This document shows positions 8,480 to 16,572 of a stretch of DNA of 54,035 nt, in pieces; the stretch's first letter is position 1, and the number at the start of each line of letters is the position of its first letter. Both the position numbers and the translations under genes were made by a program. Below the pieces are notes generated by a model, which did not search any database, had not been told where the DNA came from, and saw nothing but the letters and a program-made list of their open reading frames with translations. Source of the stretch: Prevotellaceae bacterium UBA6417 (lineage in GTDB: Bacteria; Bacteroidota; Bacteroidia; Bacteroidales; Bacteroidaceae); NCBI GenBank assembly GCA_002439755.1, contig DJPH01000068.1, positions 1 through 54,035 on the forward strand, written 5' to 3'.

Positions 8480-10225
8480 TCATTGAAACAAGATGCATTT
8501 GTGATAGTTGGTGTCGCTCCATACTTTGGGTGACATCAGATGGTAGACGGGGGTGAGTTTCTGGCCGGTTCCTACAATGATCCATTCCTGTTCGCCCGTT
8601 TGCTGGTAGCGGGCGTCCGATGGCAGCGAAACCGGAGCGTTTGTCTCCATGCCCAGCATCAGTGGTCCGCTGAATGCACGCCGCCACGTGGAACGGGTGT
8701 TGTTTTTGTTGAGTACGGGCTCGAATCCTGTGCGTTGGCGGAAAGTCAGTGTTATTTTGTCTCCGGCCTTGAATTTTTCGGTCAGGGTGATAAAGCCATT
8801 GGCTGCCGTCAGTTTCTTTTTTTCTCCGTTGAGACTTACTTCCAAATCGGCAATCCACGATAGGGCGGGCAGATGCAGACTTGTCGGTTTTGCCGTGCTT
8901 TTGTTAATGGTGATTACAACATTGCTGCCGAACGGATAGTGTGTGTCCACACTGAAGTCCAACAGATTTTTTCTGCCATGCTTCATTATGAACCGACCGG
9001 GGCGGAACGATGTGAGATAGACTCCTTTCTTGTCTTTGAAGCATGTGTAACGTACGGCGCACGAAAGGCCTTCGCCTCCGCGCATGGTGCAGCACCAATG
9101 GGCCTCGTCGGCATGAACGCCCAGCAGGGTTGTGTTGGTGGCCAGTCCCGGGCAATTGTCACACCCGAAGCCGCCGTTGCGGCGTTGTGTGTGGCAGATG
9201 GCATTATAGTAGATGCGTTCTGCCTGTTCAAGGTAGTAGGCTTCGCCGGTGTGCTGCCACAGTTGCATGGCCAGCATATACGAGTCGACAATGGCGCATG
9301 GCTCGGTCCACGTTTCGAAGCGGTCAAACCAATTGTAGTTTTCATAGTTTTCTGTCATGCCGTTGTCGACATAAAGGCGGAAGCGTCTGGCTGCTTCGTC
9401 AATGTAGCGTCGTTCACCTGTTAGCTCGGCATAGCGCACAAGTCCGCGGCAGGCCGTGAGGGTGGCATGGGTCTGTGCCTTGATTCCGGTAAGGTCAACC
9501 TTTAGGAACTTGTCAATGAGCGTCTCGATAGGTGCCTTCAGGGTTTTGTCCTTGAGAATGGCATAGGCATGTATAAGGCCGTCCATTCCGATGAAGACAC
9601 ATCCGATATCGGTAGACAGAATCCAGTTGCCTTCGATGCCGGCAATGCTTCCCGACTCGGCTCCGACGTTTTGTTTGCGCTTGTCAGGGTCGATGGGGTA
9701 GGAGGCATATTGTCCTGCTGCTTCGAGAAACAGGTTGTGGGCTATGCCTGCAATGGTTTTGCGCACTTCGGGAAGACCTTTCCATTGGTAATATTCACAA
9801 AGTCCGCGCAGCAGCCATCCGTTTCCCGACAGCTGTTGCTCGTGAGCCTTTCCTTCGTGAATGGTTCCCATGTAGCCTTTTTGATTAAGGTTGGAGGGAA
9901 TGCGGCGTATGATTTCGTCAAGATATTTGGGCGTGCGGTGGCTTGCCTGTGCATCAAGAGTGAGGCCAAGGATGGTGCGCCCTTCGGTGTCGCCGGGCCA
10001 GTCGCCCGATTGCTGCTCGGTCAGGAATACATGATCGGGCTGGTATTTCTGCTCTTCCAAACGGTCAAAGTTCTTGTGAACGCGTTGCGACAATTCTCCC
10101 AAGATATGTATTTCTTCGTAGGAGGCCGGAACGATGCCGGAGCTCTGTGCGATGCTTCTGGCAGGAAGCAATATGCAGCAAAGTAGCATGCTCCATGCCA
10201 TACGTATGAGGCGTGAATTTGTCAT
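8480..10225 (-). CDS. Secreted GH127-like glycoside hydrolase (beta-L-arabinofuranosidase family)
   Basis: A 581-residue exported enzyme with signal peptide (residues 1-26, ...ARSIAQ) followed by an alpha/alpha-barrel typical of the former DUF1680 family, now GH127 and relatives. Recognisable pieces are GWLLRGLCEYYQW (136-148), the Glu/Cys motif TEPCAIVDS (307-315), paired cysteines GGFGCDNCPG (351-360) and the vicinal Cys378-Cys379 in HWCCTMRGGEG. In characterised GH127 enzymes such cysteines hold a zinc ion and supply the nucleophile. A C-terminal beta-sandwich follows. The substrate is probably an L-arabinofuranose-containing plant glycan, but related families (GH137, GH142, GH146) cannot be excluded. 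It lies 15 bases after the rhamnosidase gene. Confidence 0.72.
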   Translation of the reverse strand: MTNSRLIRMAWSMLLCCILLPARSIAQSSGIVPASYEEIHILGELSQRVHKNFDRLEEQKYQPDHVFLTEQQSGDWPGDTEGRTILGLTLDAQASHRTPKYLDEIIRRIPSNLNQKGYMGTIHEGKAHEQQLSGNGWLLRGLCEYYQWKGLPEVRKTIAGIAHNLFLEAAGQYASYPIDPDKRKQNVGAESGSIAGIEGNWILSTDIGCVFIGMDGLIHAYAILKDKTLKAPIETLIDKFLKVDLTGIKAQTHATLTACRGLVRYAELTGERRYIDEAARRFRLYVDNGMTENYENYNWFDRFETWTEPCAIVDSYMLAMQLWQHTGEAYYLEQAERIYYNAICHTQRRNGGFGCDNCPGLATNTTLLGVHADEAHWCCTMRGGEGLSCAVRYTCFKDKKGVYLTSFRPGRFIMKHGRKNLLDFSVDTHYPFGSNVVITINKSTAKPTSLHLPALSWIADLEVSLNGEKKKLTAANGFITLTEKFKAGDKITLTFRQRTGFEPVLNKNNTRSTWRRAFSGPLMLGMETNAPVSLPSDARYQQTGEQEWIIVGTGQKLTPVYHLMSPKVWSDTNYHKCILFQ

Positions 10226-10240
10226 CTCTGTAGTGATGGC

Positions 10241-13200
10241 TTAGTGTAGGGGAATCATTGTGTAGTTGTAGCTTTCAATCTTGACGGGGCCCAACAGACC
10301 GGCAGATTGAAGCTCGGAGTCCTTGTTCAGGTAAGTTGCAGTCTGGAATGTGAACCGTTCATTCTCGGGCAGGTTCTTTTCGCCGATAAGACGGTTGCGC
10401 CAGCAGTTGACTACTTCTACTTCTATACTGTTCTTCCCCTTTTTCAAGGCATTCGTGATATTGAGACGATAGGGAGCTGTCCATACGCCGCCTACATAGG
10501 TGCCGTTGATTTTTACTTTGGCCATGACCATCACTTTGCCTAAGTCGAGGTAGACGGGCTGCTCAGGGAGTTTGCCAACCTTGAAAGTGTTGGTATAGGT
10601 TGCCGTACCCGAGAAGTATTTGATATGCGGGTCCTGATGGTTTTTCCAATCGGTGAGCGTATCGAATGTGACAGGTGCTGAGGGGCCTCCTCTGCCTGCT
10701 TCAAACGAAACGGTCCAAGGTGTTTCTATATGGCAGAGCACTTGCCCTTCGGGATAGTTGCATCCCGTGTGACCGGATGTGCCGTCGTTGCTTCTGAATG
10801 CTATGAACGAGCTTTCAAATGGTTGCAGGCTTAGAGGTATCTGCGTGGCTTTTTCGAGCTTATTGTATTCGGGCAACAGGCGTACTTCGGCAGTCAGAGG
10901 ATTCCAGAGTTCCGGTGTTTTGCCTTTGATACGGAATATACCGTCGAAGCTGATAGGCTTGTCGCTTTGGTTGGAAATAAAATAATAGTCACCGTCAGAC
11001 AGCCGCTTGTGGATAAACAATACGGGACTGGTGGCATCGGTTGACACGAAGTCGGGTATGATGCCCAAGCTGTTCATAATTTGTTCTATGGAGGCATATT
11101 TGTAGATGCGTCCTTTGCCGTAGGTTACGCAGTCGGCATAGGGCGCGTCAAGAGTCTGCCACATTTCGTTGGCCATGGCCTGCACTTCGGCATCGGCTTT
11201 GGGATAGTCTTGAAGGCTTGGTGACTTGACAGGTGCCGGTCCTTGCATCACCAGTCCGTCGGCAACCAGTTGTTTCAGCTTGGCCAGCAGGCGGGGACGC
11301 ATGGTTTCTATCTTGGGCAAGACGAGCAGGCTGTATTCCATGCCGCTTTGCAATACCAGTTTGCCGTCAGACACGTGAGCGTTCATCAGCACATCGGCGT
11401 TGACATAGTCGTATGAATATCCCTGGGGTATTTCCGGGTTGCGTACGCCTGTCATCTTGGGTGCGTCTTCTCCGAGGAAGTAGGCTACGTCAGCGATGTA
11501 GCGGCCTTCTTGAAGCATGAAGTTGCAGCGTTTCATGTATTTGGCAAACAAGTCCATTTGTGAGAACCACGTATTGTGACGGTTGAACTCGTTGCCAAAG
11601 TTAGCGTTGAATCCGGGCACGCGGTCGTCGGGCTGCTGTATGTACAGGTGGAGCAGGGTAGCGTTGATGCCTTCGGTGAAGAATCTGTCGCCTCTTTGCT
11701 TCATTTGTCCGGGATATTGTGTGAAGTCAGGGCCGCCGCAGGTGAAGGATTCTGCCCATACTTTCTTTTTTCCATAGATGTGTCCGCACGAGGAGGCGCA
11801 CCTGTTTTCTATGTTGCCAAGGTCTCCGAAGCTCCAGAACTCGCCTGCTATCTCGTCAGACTGCGAGCCATAAAGCAGGAACTCACCGGGGAAGCCCCAG
11901 TGGCCATAGTTTTCGAGCCATGTGGTCAGGCCGTGCTGATTGCTGATTTCGCGCAAGCCGCCAACGTAGTTATAGGCTACTTCGTCGGCAACAAGGCGGC
12001 GCATGTCCCACAGAAAGCGGTTGGAGATGTCTTGGTTTCCTACAACTACGCCACTGTATACGGGGATGTAGGGCACGGGGTCGTAGCCGTAGGCTTTCTT
12101 GAAGTCGTCTATCATGTGGTCGGTCCAGTTCTGTCCACCTGTTTCATAGCTGTCTTCTACTACGATGCGGAATGTTTTGCGGTCTTCGGCCGGGATACGT
12201 TTCAGTATTTGTCCTATATAATTGTCGAAATGGGCACGGATATGTTCTTTGCTCATTTTGTCGGTTTCAAGTCCTTGTCCTTCGGGTGGTGCAGGCCCGT
12301 CCATCGAACCTGTGGGCAGCATGGCAGTGCGCATGATGACCCACTTGCCTTTGGGCACGTCCCATTTCAGTGTGCCGTCGGCACTCATGTGCGATGTTAT
12401 GTCGGTCACCTGGCTTTCTTTCACGTATTCGGCCTGCCGGTATCCGGGCTGGTCGCGCCACATGTAGGCATCCCACATGGGCAGTGGTGTCTGAAACATC
12501 TTTGCGAATGTTTTTTCGGGATAGCGTTCTACGACGGCCACGTCCGAGAGCTTGACATCTTTAATGATGCCGGCTTCTTTTACTGTCAAGCGAAATTGTT
12601 TCCCTTCTGTTTCCGGAAGTGATATGACGATGGGCGCGAATGCATCGAAGCCTACGTTGACTTCGCTGTTGCTGCGGTCCATTCTGAACTTCTCTATGCT
12701 GCGATATTGCCCTCCTTCGTTGACGAACAGTTCGGCTTCGGTGTTGAACTTCTTTTCCATTGGTGTGATGACCAGGCTGCGCACTTTTGCGGGTTTGTCG
12801 CTGCTGAAGTTGATGGTTGTGGCCTTGGTTATGTCTTCATTGGTCACGAAGTTGGCCTTGTCTGCTATCAAGGGGTAGGCAAGCACTTTCACTTCTTGTG
12901 CGTCTTTGCCTACTGCGGGCAGTTTTTTTGCGAGTTTCAGCGGGCCTGATATGGTGTCTTTAACATAGCCAAGATAGCGCATGGCCTGTGAGGTTTTTAC
13001 CCACGGTCCGCCTGACTGGCTCCATCCGGGGCAATTGAAGAGCCCTACTTCTATGTCGAGCTGGCCGGCGGTCTTGAACATTGTGTGGAGTATGTCCCAC
13101 CATTCTTGTGTGAACATTCTGACGGGGCCTTGCGGAATGCCTTGGTCGTTGCCTATCATGCCTATTTGTACGCGGTTGATTCCTACCTTTTTCATGGCTT

Positions 13201-13387
13201 GCAGGTCTTTCACTACTCCTTCTTTTGACATGTTTCCGCCTATCCAATACCAATAGACGGCCAGCGGTTGTTTGTCGGATATGTTTCTGAAGTTTTGCTC
13301 CAGATGGGTCATGTTGTCTTGTGCCATGACAGGTGTTGTCGCGAGCAGCAGTGATAGTGCCGCTGCTCCGATGATGGTCTTTTTCAT
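10241..13387 (-). CDS. Secreted GH106 alpha-L-rhamnosidase
   Basis: A 1048-residue exported glycoside hydrolase. It has a signal peptide (ending PVMAQ at residue 23), then the GH106 opening block: PLAVYWYWIGGNMSKEG, a conserved NRVQIGM strand and GLFNCPGWSQSGGPW. The central part contains acid-rich loops (VVEDSYETGGQNW; VWAESFTCGGPDF) likely to hold the metal-assisted active site. The last 150 residues form a galactose-binding-like beta-sandwich (LDLGKVMVMAKVKINGTYVGG). Family members release L-rhamnose from pectin-type glycans such as rhamnogalacturonan. The gene begins only 25 bases after the recA stop with no terminator between, and no SusC/SusD pair lies nearby, which is unusual for such enzymes. 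Confidence 0.87.
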   Translation of the reverse strand: MKKTIIGAAALSLLLATTPVMAQDNMTHLEQNFRNISDKQPLAVYWYWIGGNMSKEGVVKDLQAMKKVGINRVQIGMIGNDQGIPQGPVRMFTQEWWDILHTMFKTAGQLDIEVGLFNCPGWSQSGGPWVKTSQAMRYLGYVKDTISGPLKLAKKLPAVGKDAQEVKVLAYPLIADKANFVTNEDITKATTINFSSDKPAKVRSLVITPMEKKFNTEAELFVNEGGQYRSIEKFRMDRSNSEVNVGFDAFAPIVISLPETEGKQFRLTVKEAGIIKDVKLSDVAVVERYPEKTFAKMFQTPLPMWDAYMWRDQPGYRQAEYVKESQVTDITSHMSADGTLKWDVPKGKWVIMRTAMLPTGSMDGPAPPEGQGLETDKMSKEHIRAHFDNYIGQILKRIPAEDRKTFRIVVEDSYETGGQNWTDHMIDDFKKAYGYDPVPYIPVYSGVVVGNQDISNRFLWDMRRLVADEVAYNYVGGLREISNQHGLTTWLENYGHWGFPGEFLLYGSQSDEIAGEFWSFGDLGNIENRCASSCGHIYGKKKVWAESFTCGGPDFTQYPGQMKQRGDRFFTEGINATLLHLYIQQPDDRVPGFNANFGNEFNRHNTWFSQMDLFAKYMKRCNFMLQEGRYIADVAYFLGEDAPKMTGVRNPEIPQGYSYDYVNADVLMNAHVSDGKLVLQSGMEYSLLVLPKIETMRPRLLAKLKQLVADGLVMQGPAPVKSPSLQDYPKADAEVQAMANEMWQTLDAPYADCVTYGKGRIYKYASIEQIMNSLGIIPDFVSTDATSPVLFIHKRLSDGDYYFISNQSDKPISFDGIFRIKGKTPELWNPLTAEVRLLPEYNKLEKATQIPLSLQPFESSFIAFRSNDGTSGHTGCNYPEGQVLCHIETPWTVSFEAGRGGPSAPVTFDTLTDWKNHQDPHIKYFSGTATYTNTFKVGKLPEQPVYLDLGKVMVMAKVKINGTYVGGVWTAPYRLNITNALKKGKNSIEVEVVNCWRNRLIGEKNLPENERFTFQTATYLNKDSELQSAGLLGPVKIESYNYTMIPLH

Positions 13388-13412
13388 GGTTTACGAGTGT
13401 TGTGTGTGGTGT

Positions 13413-14486
13413 TTATTCGGTCTCTTCTGTGTTGTCGGTGTCGTCGGCTTCTGGTGTGGGCAGTGCTTCGTCCTGCAGTGCTGCATAGATCTTTGTTTCC
13501 AGTTCGCTGCACAGCTCGGGATTGTCTTTCAGCAGTGCTTTGACGGTGTCGCGTCCCTGGCCTATTTTGTTTCCTTCATAGCTCCACCATGAGCCGCTTT
13601 TCTTGAGGATGTCGAGTTCGGTGGCTATGTCGAGTATTTCGCCTATGCGGCTTATTCCTTCTCCGAAGGTGATTTCGAATTCTGCACGTCGGAAGGGTGG
13701 TGCCACTTTGTTCTTGACTACTTTCACGCGTACTTTGTTGCCTATGACGTCTTCGCCGTTCTTCAGTGATGTGACTCTGCGGATGTCGAGGCGCACGCTT
13801 GAATAGAATTTCAGTGCGTTTCCACCGGTTGTGGTCTCGGGATTACCGAACATGATGCCTATTTTCTCGCGGAGTTGGTTGATGAATATGCAGGTGGTGT
13901 TGGTTTTGCTGATTGTAGCCGTGAGCTTGCGCAGTGCCTGGCTCATGAGCCGGGCCTGCAGACCTACGACGTTGTCTCCCATGTCTCCTTCTATTTCCTT
14001 TTTGGGGGTGAGGGCTGCCACTGAGTCGACTACGAGTATGTCGATGGCCGATGAGCGGATGAGCTGGTCGGCTATTTCGAGTGCCTGTTCGCCGTTGTCG
14101 GGCTGTGATATGAGCAGTTCGTCGACGTTGACCCCGAGTTTTGCTGCATAGAATCTGTCGAATGCGTGCTCGGCATCTATAAAGGCTGCTATGCCTCCTG
14201 CCTTTTGGGCTTCGGCTATGGCGTGGATGGCCAGTGTTGTTTTTCCGGAGCTTTCGGGGCCGTAGATTTCTATGATGCGGCCGCGGGGATAGCCGCCTAC
14301 ACCCAGTGCTACGTCGAGTGCGATGCTGCCTGATGGTATGACGTCGACTTGTTCTATCTTTTCATCGCCCAGTTTCATTATGGAGCCTTTGCCAAAGCTC
14401 TTTTCTATTTTGTCCATAGCCATCTGGAGGGCTTTGAGCTTTTCTTTGTTTTCCAGTGCTGTGGTGTTGTCTTCTTTTTTTGCCAT
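13413..14486 (-). CDS. recA: Recombinase A
   Basis: DNA-dependent ATPase that forms the strand-exchange filament and triggers SOS cleavage. The 357-residue protein shows Walker A GPESSGKTT (76-84), Walker B ILVVDS (150-155), the loop-2 region with NQLREKIGIMFGNPETTTGG, and an acidic C-terminal tail (TPEADDTDNTEETE). The start is MAKKEDN. It follows the carboxyspermidine dehydrogenase gene by 37 bases and no separate promoter is visible in that gap, so it is probably cotranscribed from the promoter at 15755-15785; no LexA-type operator was recognised. Transcripts may run on into the rhamnosidase gene. Confidence 0.98.
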   Translation of the reverse strand: MAKKEDNTTALENKEKLKALQMAMDKIEKSFGKGSIMKLGDEKIEQVDVIPSGSIALDVALGVGGYPRGRIIEIYGPESSGKTTLAIHAIAEAQKAGGIAAFIDAEHAFDRFYAAKLGVNVDELLISQPDNGEQALEIADQLIRSSAIDILVVDSVAALTPKKEIEGDMGDNVVGLQARLMSQALRKLTATISKTNTTCIFINQLREKIGIMFGNPETTTGGNALKFYSSVRLDIRRVTSLKNGEDVIGNKVRVKVVKNKVAPPFRRAEFEITFGEGISRIGEILDIATELDILKKSGSWWSYEGNKIGQGRDTVKALLKDNPELCSELETKIYAALQDEALPTPEADDTDNTEETE

Positions 14487-14523
14487 TTGTTGATGTTGGT
14501 ATGTTTGTTGGGTGGTGGGTGAC

Positions 14524-15717
14524 TTACAGTTCGAGGTCTCCGTTGGTTATTTCGTGCCAGGGCAGTCCTTGTTTGTTGAGTTCTGCCATGAAGGGATCCG
14601 GGTCAAATTCTTCTACGTTCCATACACCGGGCTTTTTCCAGAGTCCCAGCATGAACATGCGTGCTCCTATCATTGCGGGCACTCCTGTGGTGTAGCTTAC
14701 GCCTTGCATGCCGGTTTCTTCGTAGGCTGCACGGTGGCTGCAGTTGTTGTATATATAATAGGTCTGCTCTTTGCCGTCTTTGATTCCGCGTATGCGGCAG
14801 CCGATGCTGGTTTCGCCGTCATAGTTGGCGCCGAGGTCTTGCGGGTTGGGTAGCACTGCTTTGAGGAATTGCAGGGGCACTATTTTCTTGCCTTCGTAGT
14901 CGATGGGCTCGATGCCTGCCATGCCTATGTCTTGTATGACGCGCAGGTGGGTGAGGTATTCTTGGCCAAAGGTCATCCAGAAGCGGGCTCGTTTGATGGT
15001 GGGGAAGTTCTTTACTAAGCTTTCAAGCTCTTCGTGATACATGAGGTAGCTTTCGCGGGGGCCGATGTTGGGATATGTCAGTGCCTTGTGTATTTCGAGT
15101 GCTCCTGTCTGAACCCACTTGCCGTTGTCGTAGTACCGGCCTTTCTGTGTTATTTCTCTGATGTTGATTTCCGGGTTGAAATTGGTGGCAAATGCCTTAT
15201 GGTGGTTGCCTGCATTGCAGTCTACGATGTCTAAGTATTGTATTTCATCGAATTTGTGTTTGGCTGCATAGGCGGTGTAGATGCCGCTGACTCCGGGGTC
15301 GAATCCGCAACCCAGGATGGCTGTGAGTCCTGCATCCTCGAAGCGTTTCTTGTAGGCCCATTGCCAGCTGTATTCGAAGTGTGCTTCGTCTTTTGGTTCA
15401 TAGTTGGCTGTGTCCAAGTAGTTTACGCCGCATTCAAGGCAGGCATCCATGATGGTGAGGTCCTGATAGGGCAGGGCGAGGTTGACTACGAGCTCGGGCT
15501 TGAAATCGTTGAACAGAGCCACAAGTTGGTCAACTTTGTCGGCGTCGACTTGTGCAGTGCGGATGGCGGGGTCGCCGATGCGTGCTGCTATTGCGTCGCA
15601 TTTCTGCTTGGTTCTGCTGGCTATCATGATGTCAGAGAATACATCTCTGTTCTTGGCTATCTTTACGGCTGCGACTGTAGCTACGCCGCCTGCGCCGATG
15701 ATCAATACTTTTCCCAT
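14524..15717 (-). CDS. Carboxy(nor)spermidine dehydrogenase, saccharopine dehydrogenase fold
   Basis: A 397-residue saccharopine-dehydrogenase-like oxidoreductase, best matched to the carboxyspermidine/carboxynorspermidine dehydrogenase that condenses aspartate semialdehyde with a diamine in the alternative spermidine pathway of gut Bacteroides. The Rossmann motif VLIIGAGGVATVAAVK lies at the N-terminus, followed by a SRTKQKCDAIA NADP-side segment. Mid-protein motifs are GCGFDPGVSGIYTAYA and GNHHKAFATNFNPEINIRE, the latter typical of the family. No decarboxylase partner gene is in the window. It is the first gene before recA and has its own canonical promoter. Confidence 0.85.
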   Translation of the reverse strand: MGKVLIIGAGGVATVAAVKIAKNRDVFSDIMIASRTKQKCDAIAARIGDPAIRTAQVDADKVDQLVALFNDFKPELVVNLALPYQDLTIMDACLECGVNYLDTANYEPKDEAHFEYSWQWAYKKRFEDAGLTAILGCGFDPGVSGIYTAYAAKHKFDEIQYLDIVDCNAGNHHKAFATNFNPEINIREITQKGRYYDNGKWVQTGALEIHKALTYPNIGPRESYLMYHEELESLVKNFPTIKRARFWMTFGQEYLTHLRVIQDIGMAGIEPIDYEGKKIVPLQFLKAVLPNPQDLGANYDGETSIGCRIRGIKDGKEQTYYIYNNCSHRAAYEETGMQGVSYTTGVPAMIGARMFMLGLWKKPGVWNVEEFDPDPFMAELNKQGLPWHEITNGDLEL

Positions 15718-15754
15718 GTTGTATGATGTGTTTATTATATGTCTTGTAATCTGA

Positions 15755-15785
15755 CAAAGTTACGAATTTCTACAGTAACTGCCAA
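15755..15785 (-). promoter_or_regulatory. Bacteroidetes promoter for the carboxyspermidine dehydrogenase-recA transcript
   Basis: Minus-strand TTGG (15782-15785), 19-bp spacer, TAACTTTG (15755-15762), 38 bases before the start codon at 15717. Confidence 0.75.
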
Positions 15786-15849
15786 CTGGCTTGCTGGATT
15801 TTGTGTTTTTTATGTCGCAGACTGCTCTTTTAAAAATGTCGCAACTTAG

Positions 15850-15881
15850 TTTGTGTAATTTAAAATAAATGTATATCTTTG
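15850..15881 (+). promoter_or_regulatory. Bacteroidetes promoter for the DUF6078 gene
   Basis: TTTG (15850-15853), 20-bp spacer, exact TATCTTTG (15874-15881). The start codon at 15918 is 36 bases further on. It forms a divergent pair with the promoter at 15755-15785. Confidence 0.8.
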
Positions 15882-15917
15882 CGTCATCAAACGTTGTAGA
15901 ATTAAAAATAATACATC

Positions 15918-16337
15918 ATGAACAGTTTTCCTAATGTTTTTTATGCGCGTTGTTATCAGACCGCATGTCCCCGGGCAGAGCAGTGCCTGCGTCGCTTTGC
16001 TGCTGTCAGTGAGGGAGGTAAGGATTTGTATGCTAAGGCAGTCAACCCTTTGGCTCTGCCTGAAGATTTGAATGAGTGTCGGGCTTTCCGTCCTAAGGTG
16101 AAGGAGAGGGTTGCCTGGGGTGTGTGTCATTTGTGGGACAATTTGCCGTTGCGCAAGGCTGCAAGTGCCAAGGCCGAGGCTATCAAGCACTTTACGCAGC
16201 CACGTTACTATCGCTTCTATCGTGAGGAGTTGCCTTTGCGCGAGGAGGATATGAACTATGTTGCCGATCTCTTTCGTCGCTATGGTTTTGAAGAGGAGCC
16301 TCATTATTCTCGTTTTTCCGAGGAATATTGCTGGTGA
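15918..16337 (+). CDS. DUF6078-like small cysteine-containing protein
   Basis: Function unknown. The 139-residue protein has no signal peptide or membrane segment. The N-terminal half contains conserved-looking cysteines in YARCYQTACPRAEQCLRR (three Cys within 15 residues) plus later Cys in NECRAF and WGVCHLWDN, suggesting a metal or structural cluster. The second half is Tyr/Arg/Glu-rich (PRYYRFYREELPLREED). I associate this pattern with the Bacteroidales DUF6078 family, from memory. It has its own canonical promoter. Its stop codon overlaps the degenerate first unit of the palindromic repeat array that fills the gap to the next, convergent gene. Confidence 0.7.
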   Translation: MNSFPNVFYARCYQTACPRAEQCLRRFAAVSEGGKDLYAKAVNPLALPEDLNECRAFRPKVKERVAWGVCHLWDNLPLRKAASAKAEAIKHFTQPRYYRFYREELPLREEDMNYVADLFRRYGFEEEPHYSRFSEEYCW

Positions 16338-16542
16338 CGGTCTGTAGGGCTGCACGTTGTTTCGTGTACGTGTCACAGGTTGTTTTGTGTGCATGAAACA
16401 ACCTGTTCTATGTAGGGGAAACAACGTGTTTCCTGTACATATCACTATGTGTTTCATGTACATGAAACAGTGTCTTTCCTATAGGGGAAACTATGTGTTT
16501 CCTGTACATAGCACAGTGTGTTTCATCTACGTGAAACACTCT
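16336..16542. repeat. 23-bp-period array of 18-bp near-palindromes (8 units plus one degenerate)
   Basis: Units start at 16359, 16382, 16405, 16428, 16451, 16474, 16497 and 16520, each an 18-bp quasi-palindrome plus a 5-bp spacer. Unit 5 is the perfect palindrome GTTTCATGTACATGAAAC. Three sub-types rotate in fixed order (GTTTCCTGTACATATCAC, GTTTCATGTACATGAAAC, CTTTCCTATAGGGGAAAC types), giving a 69-bp higher-order repeat. A decayed unit precedes at 16336 and overlaps the DUF6078 stop. The array fills the gap between two convergent genes. Function unknown; possibilities are a protein-binding array, a 3' UTR structure, or a selfish repeat. Confidence 0.92.
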
Positions 16543-16572
16543 CTGGTGTGCCGGATGTGTTGCTGTGGTGTG

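Noticed and set aside
11576..12622. Plus-strand open frame of 348 codons inside the rhamnosidase gene
   Set aside because: Antisense shadow of a strongly supported GH106 gene; no domain pattern.
15846..16463. Minus-strand open frame of 205 codons running through the palindromic array and the DUF6078 gene
   Set aside because: Open only because the 69-bp repeat keeps frame and because it is antisense to a good gene; no family pattern and no plausible start signal.
16336..16542. Possible CRISPR array
   Set aside because: Spacers are 5 bp, repeats are diverged palindromes, and no cas gene is in the window.
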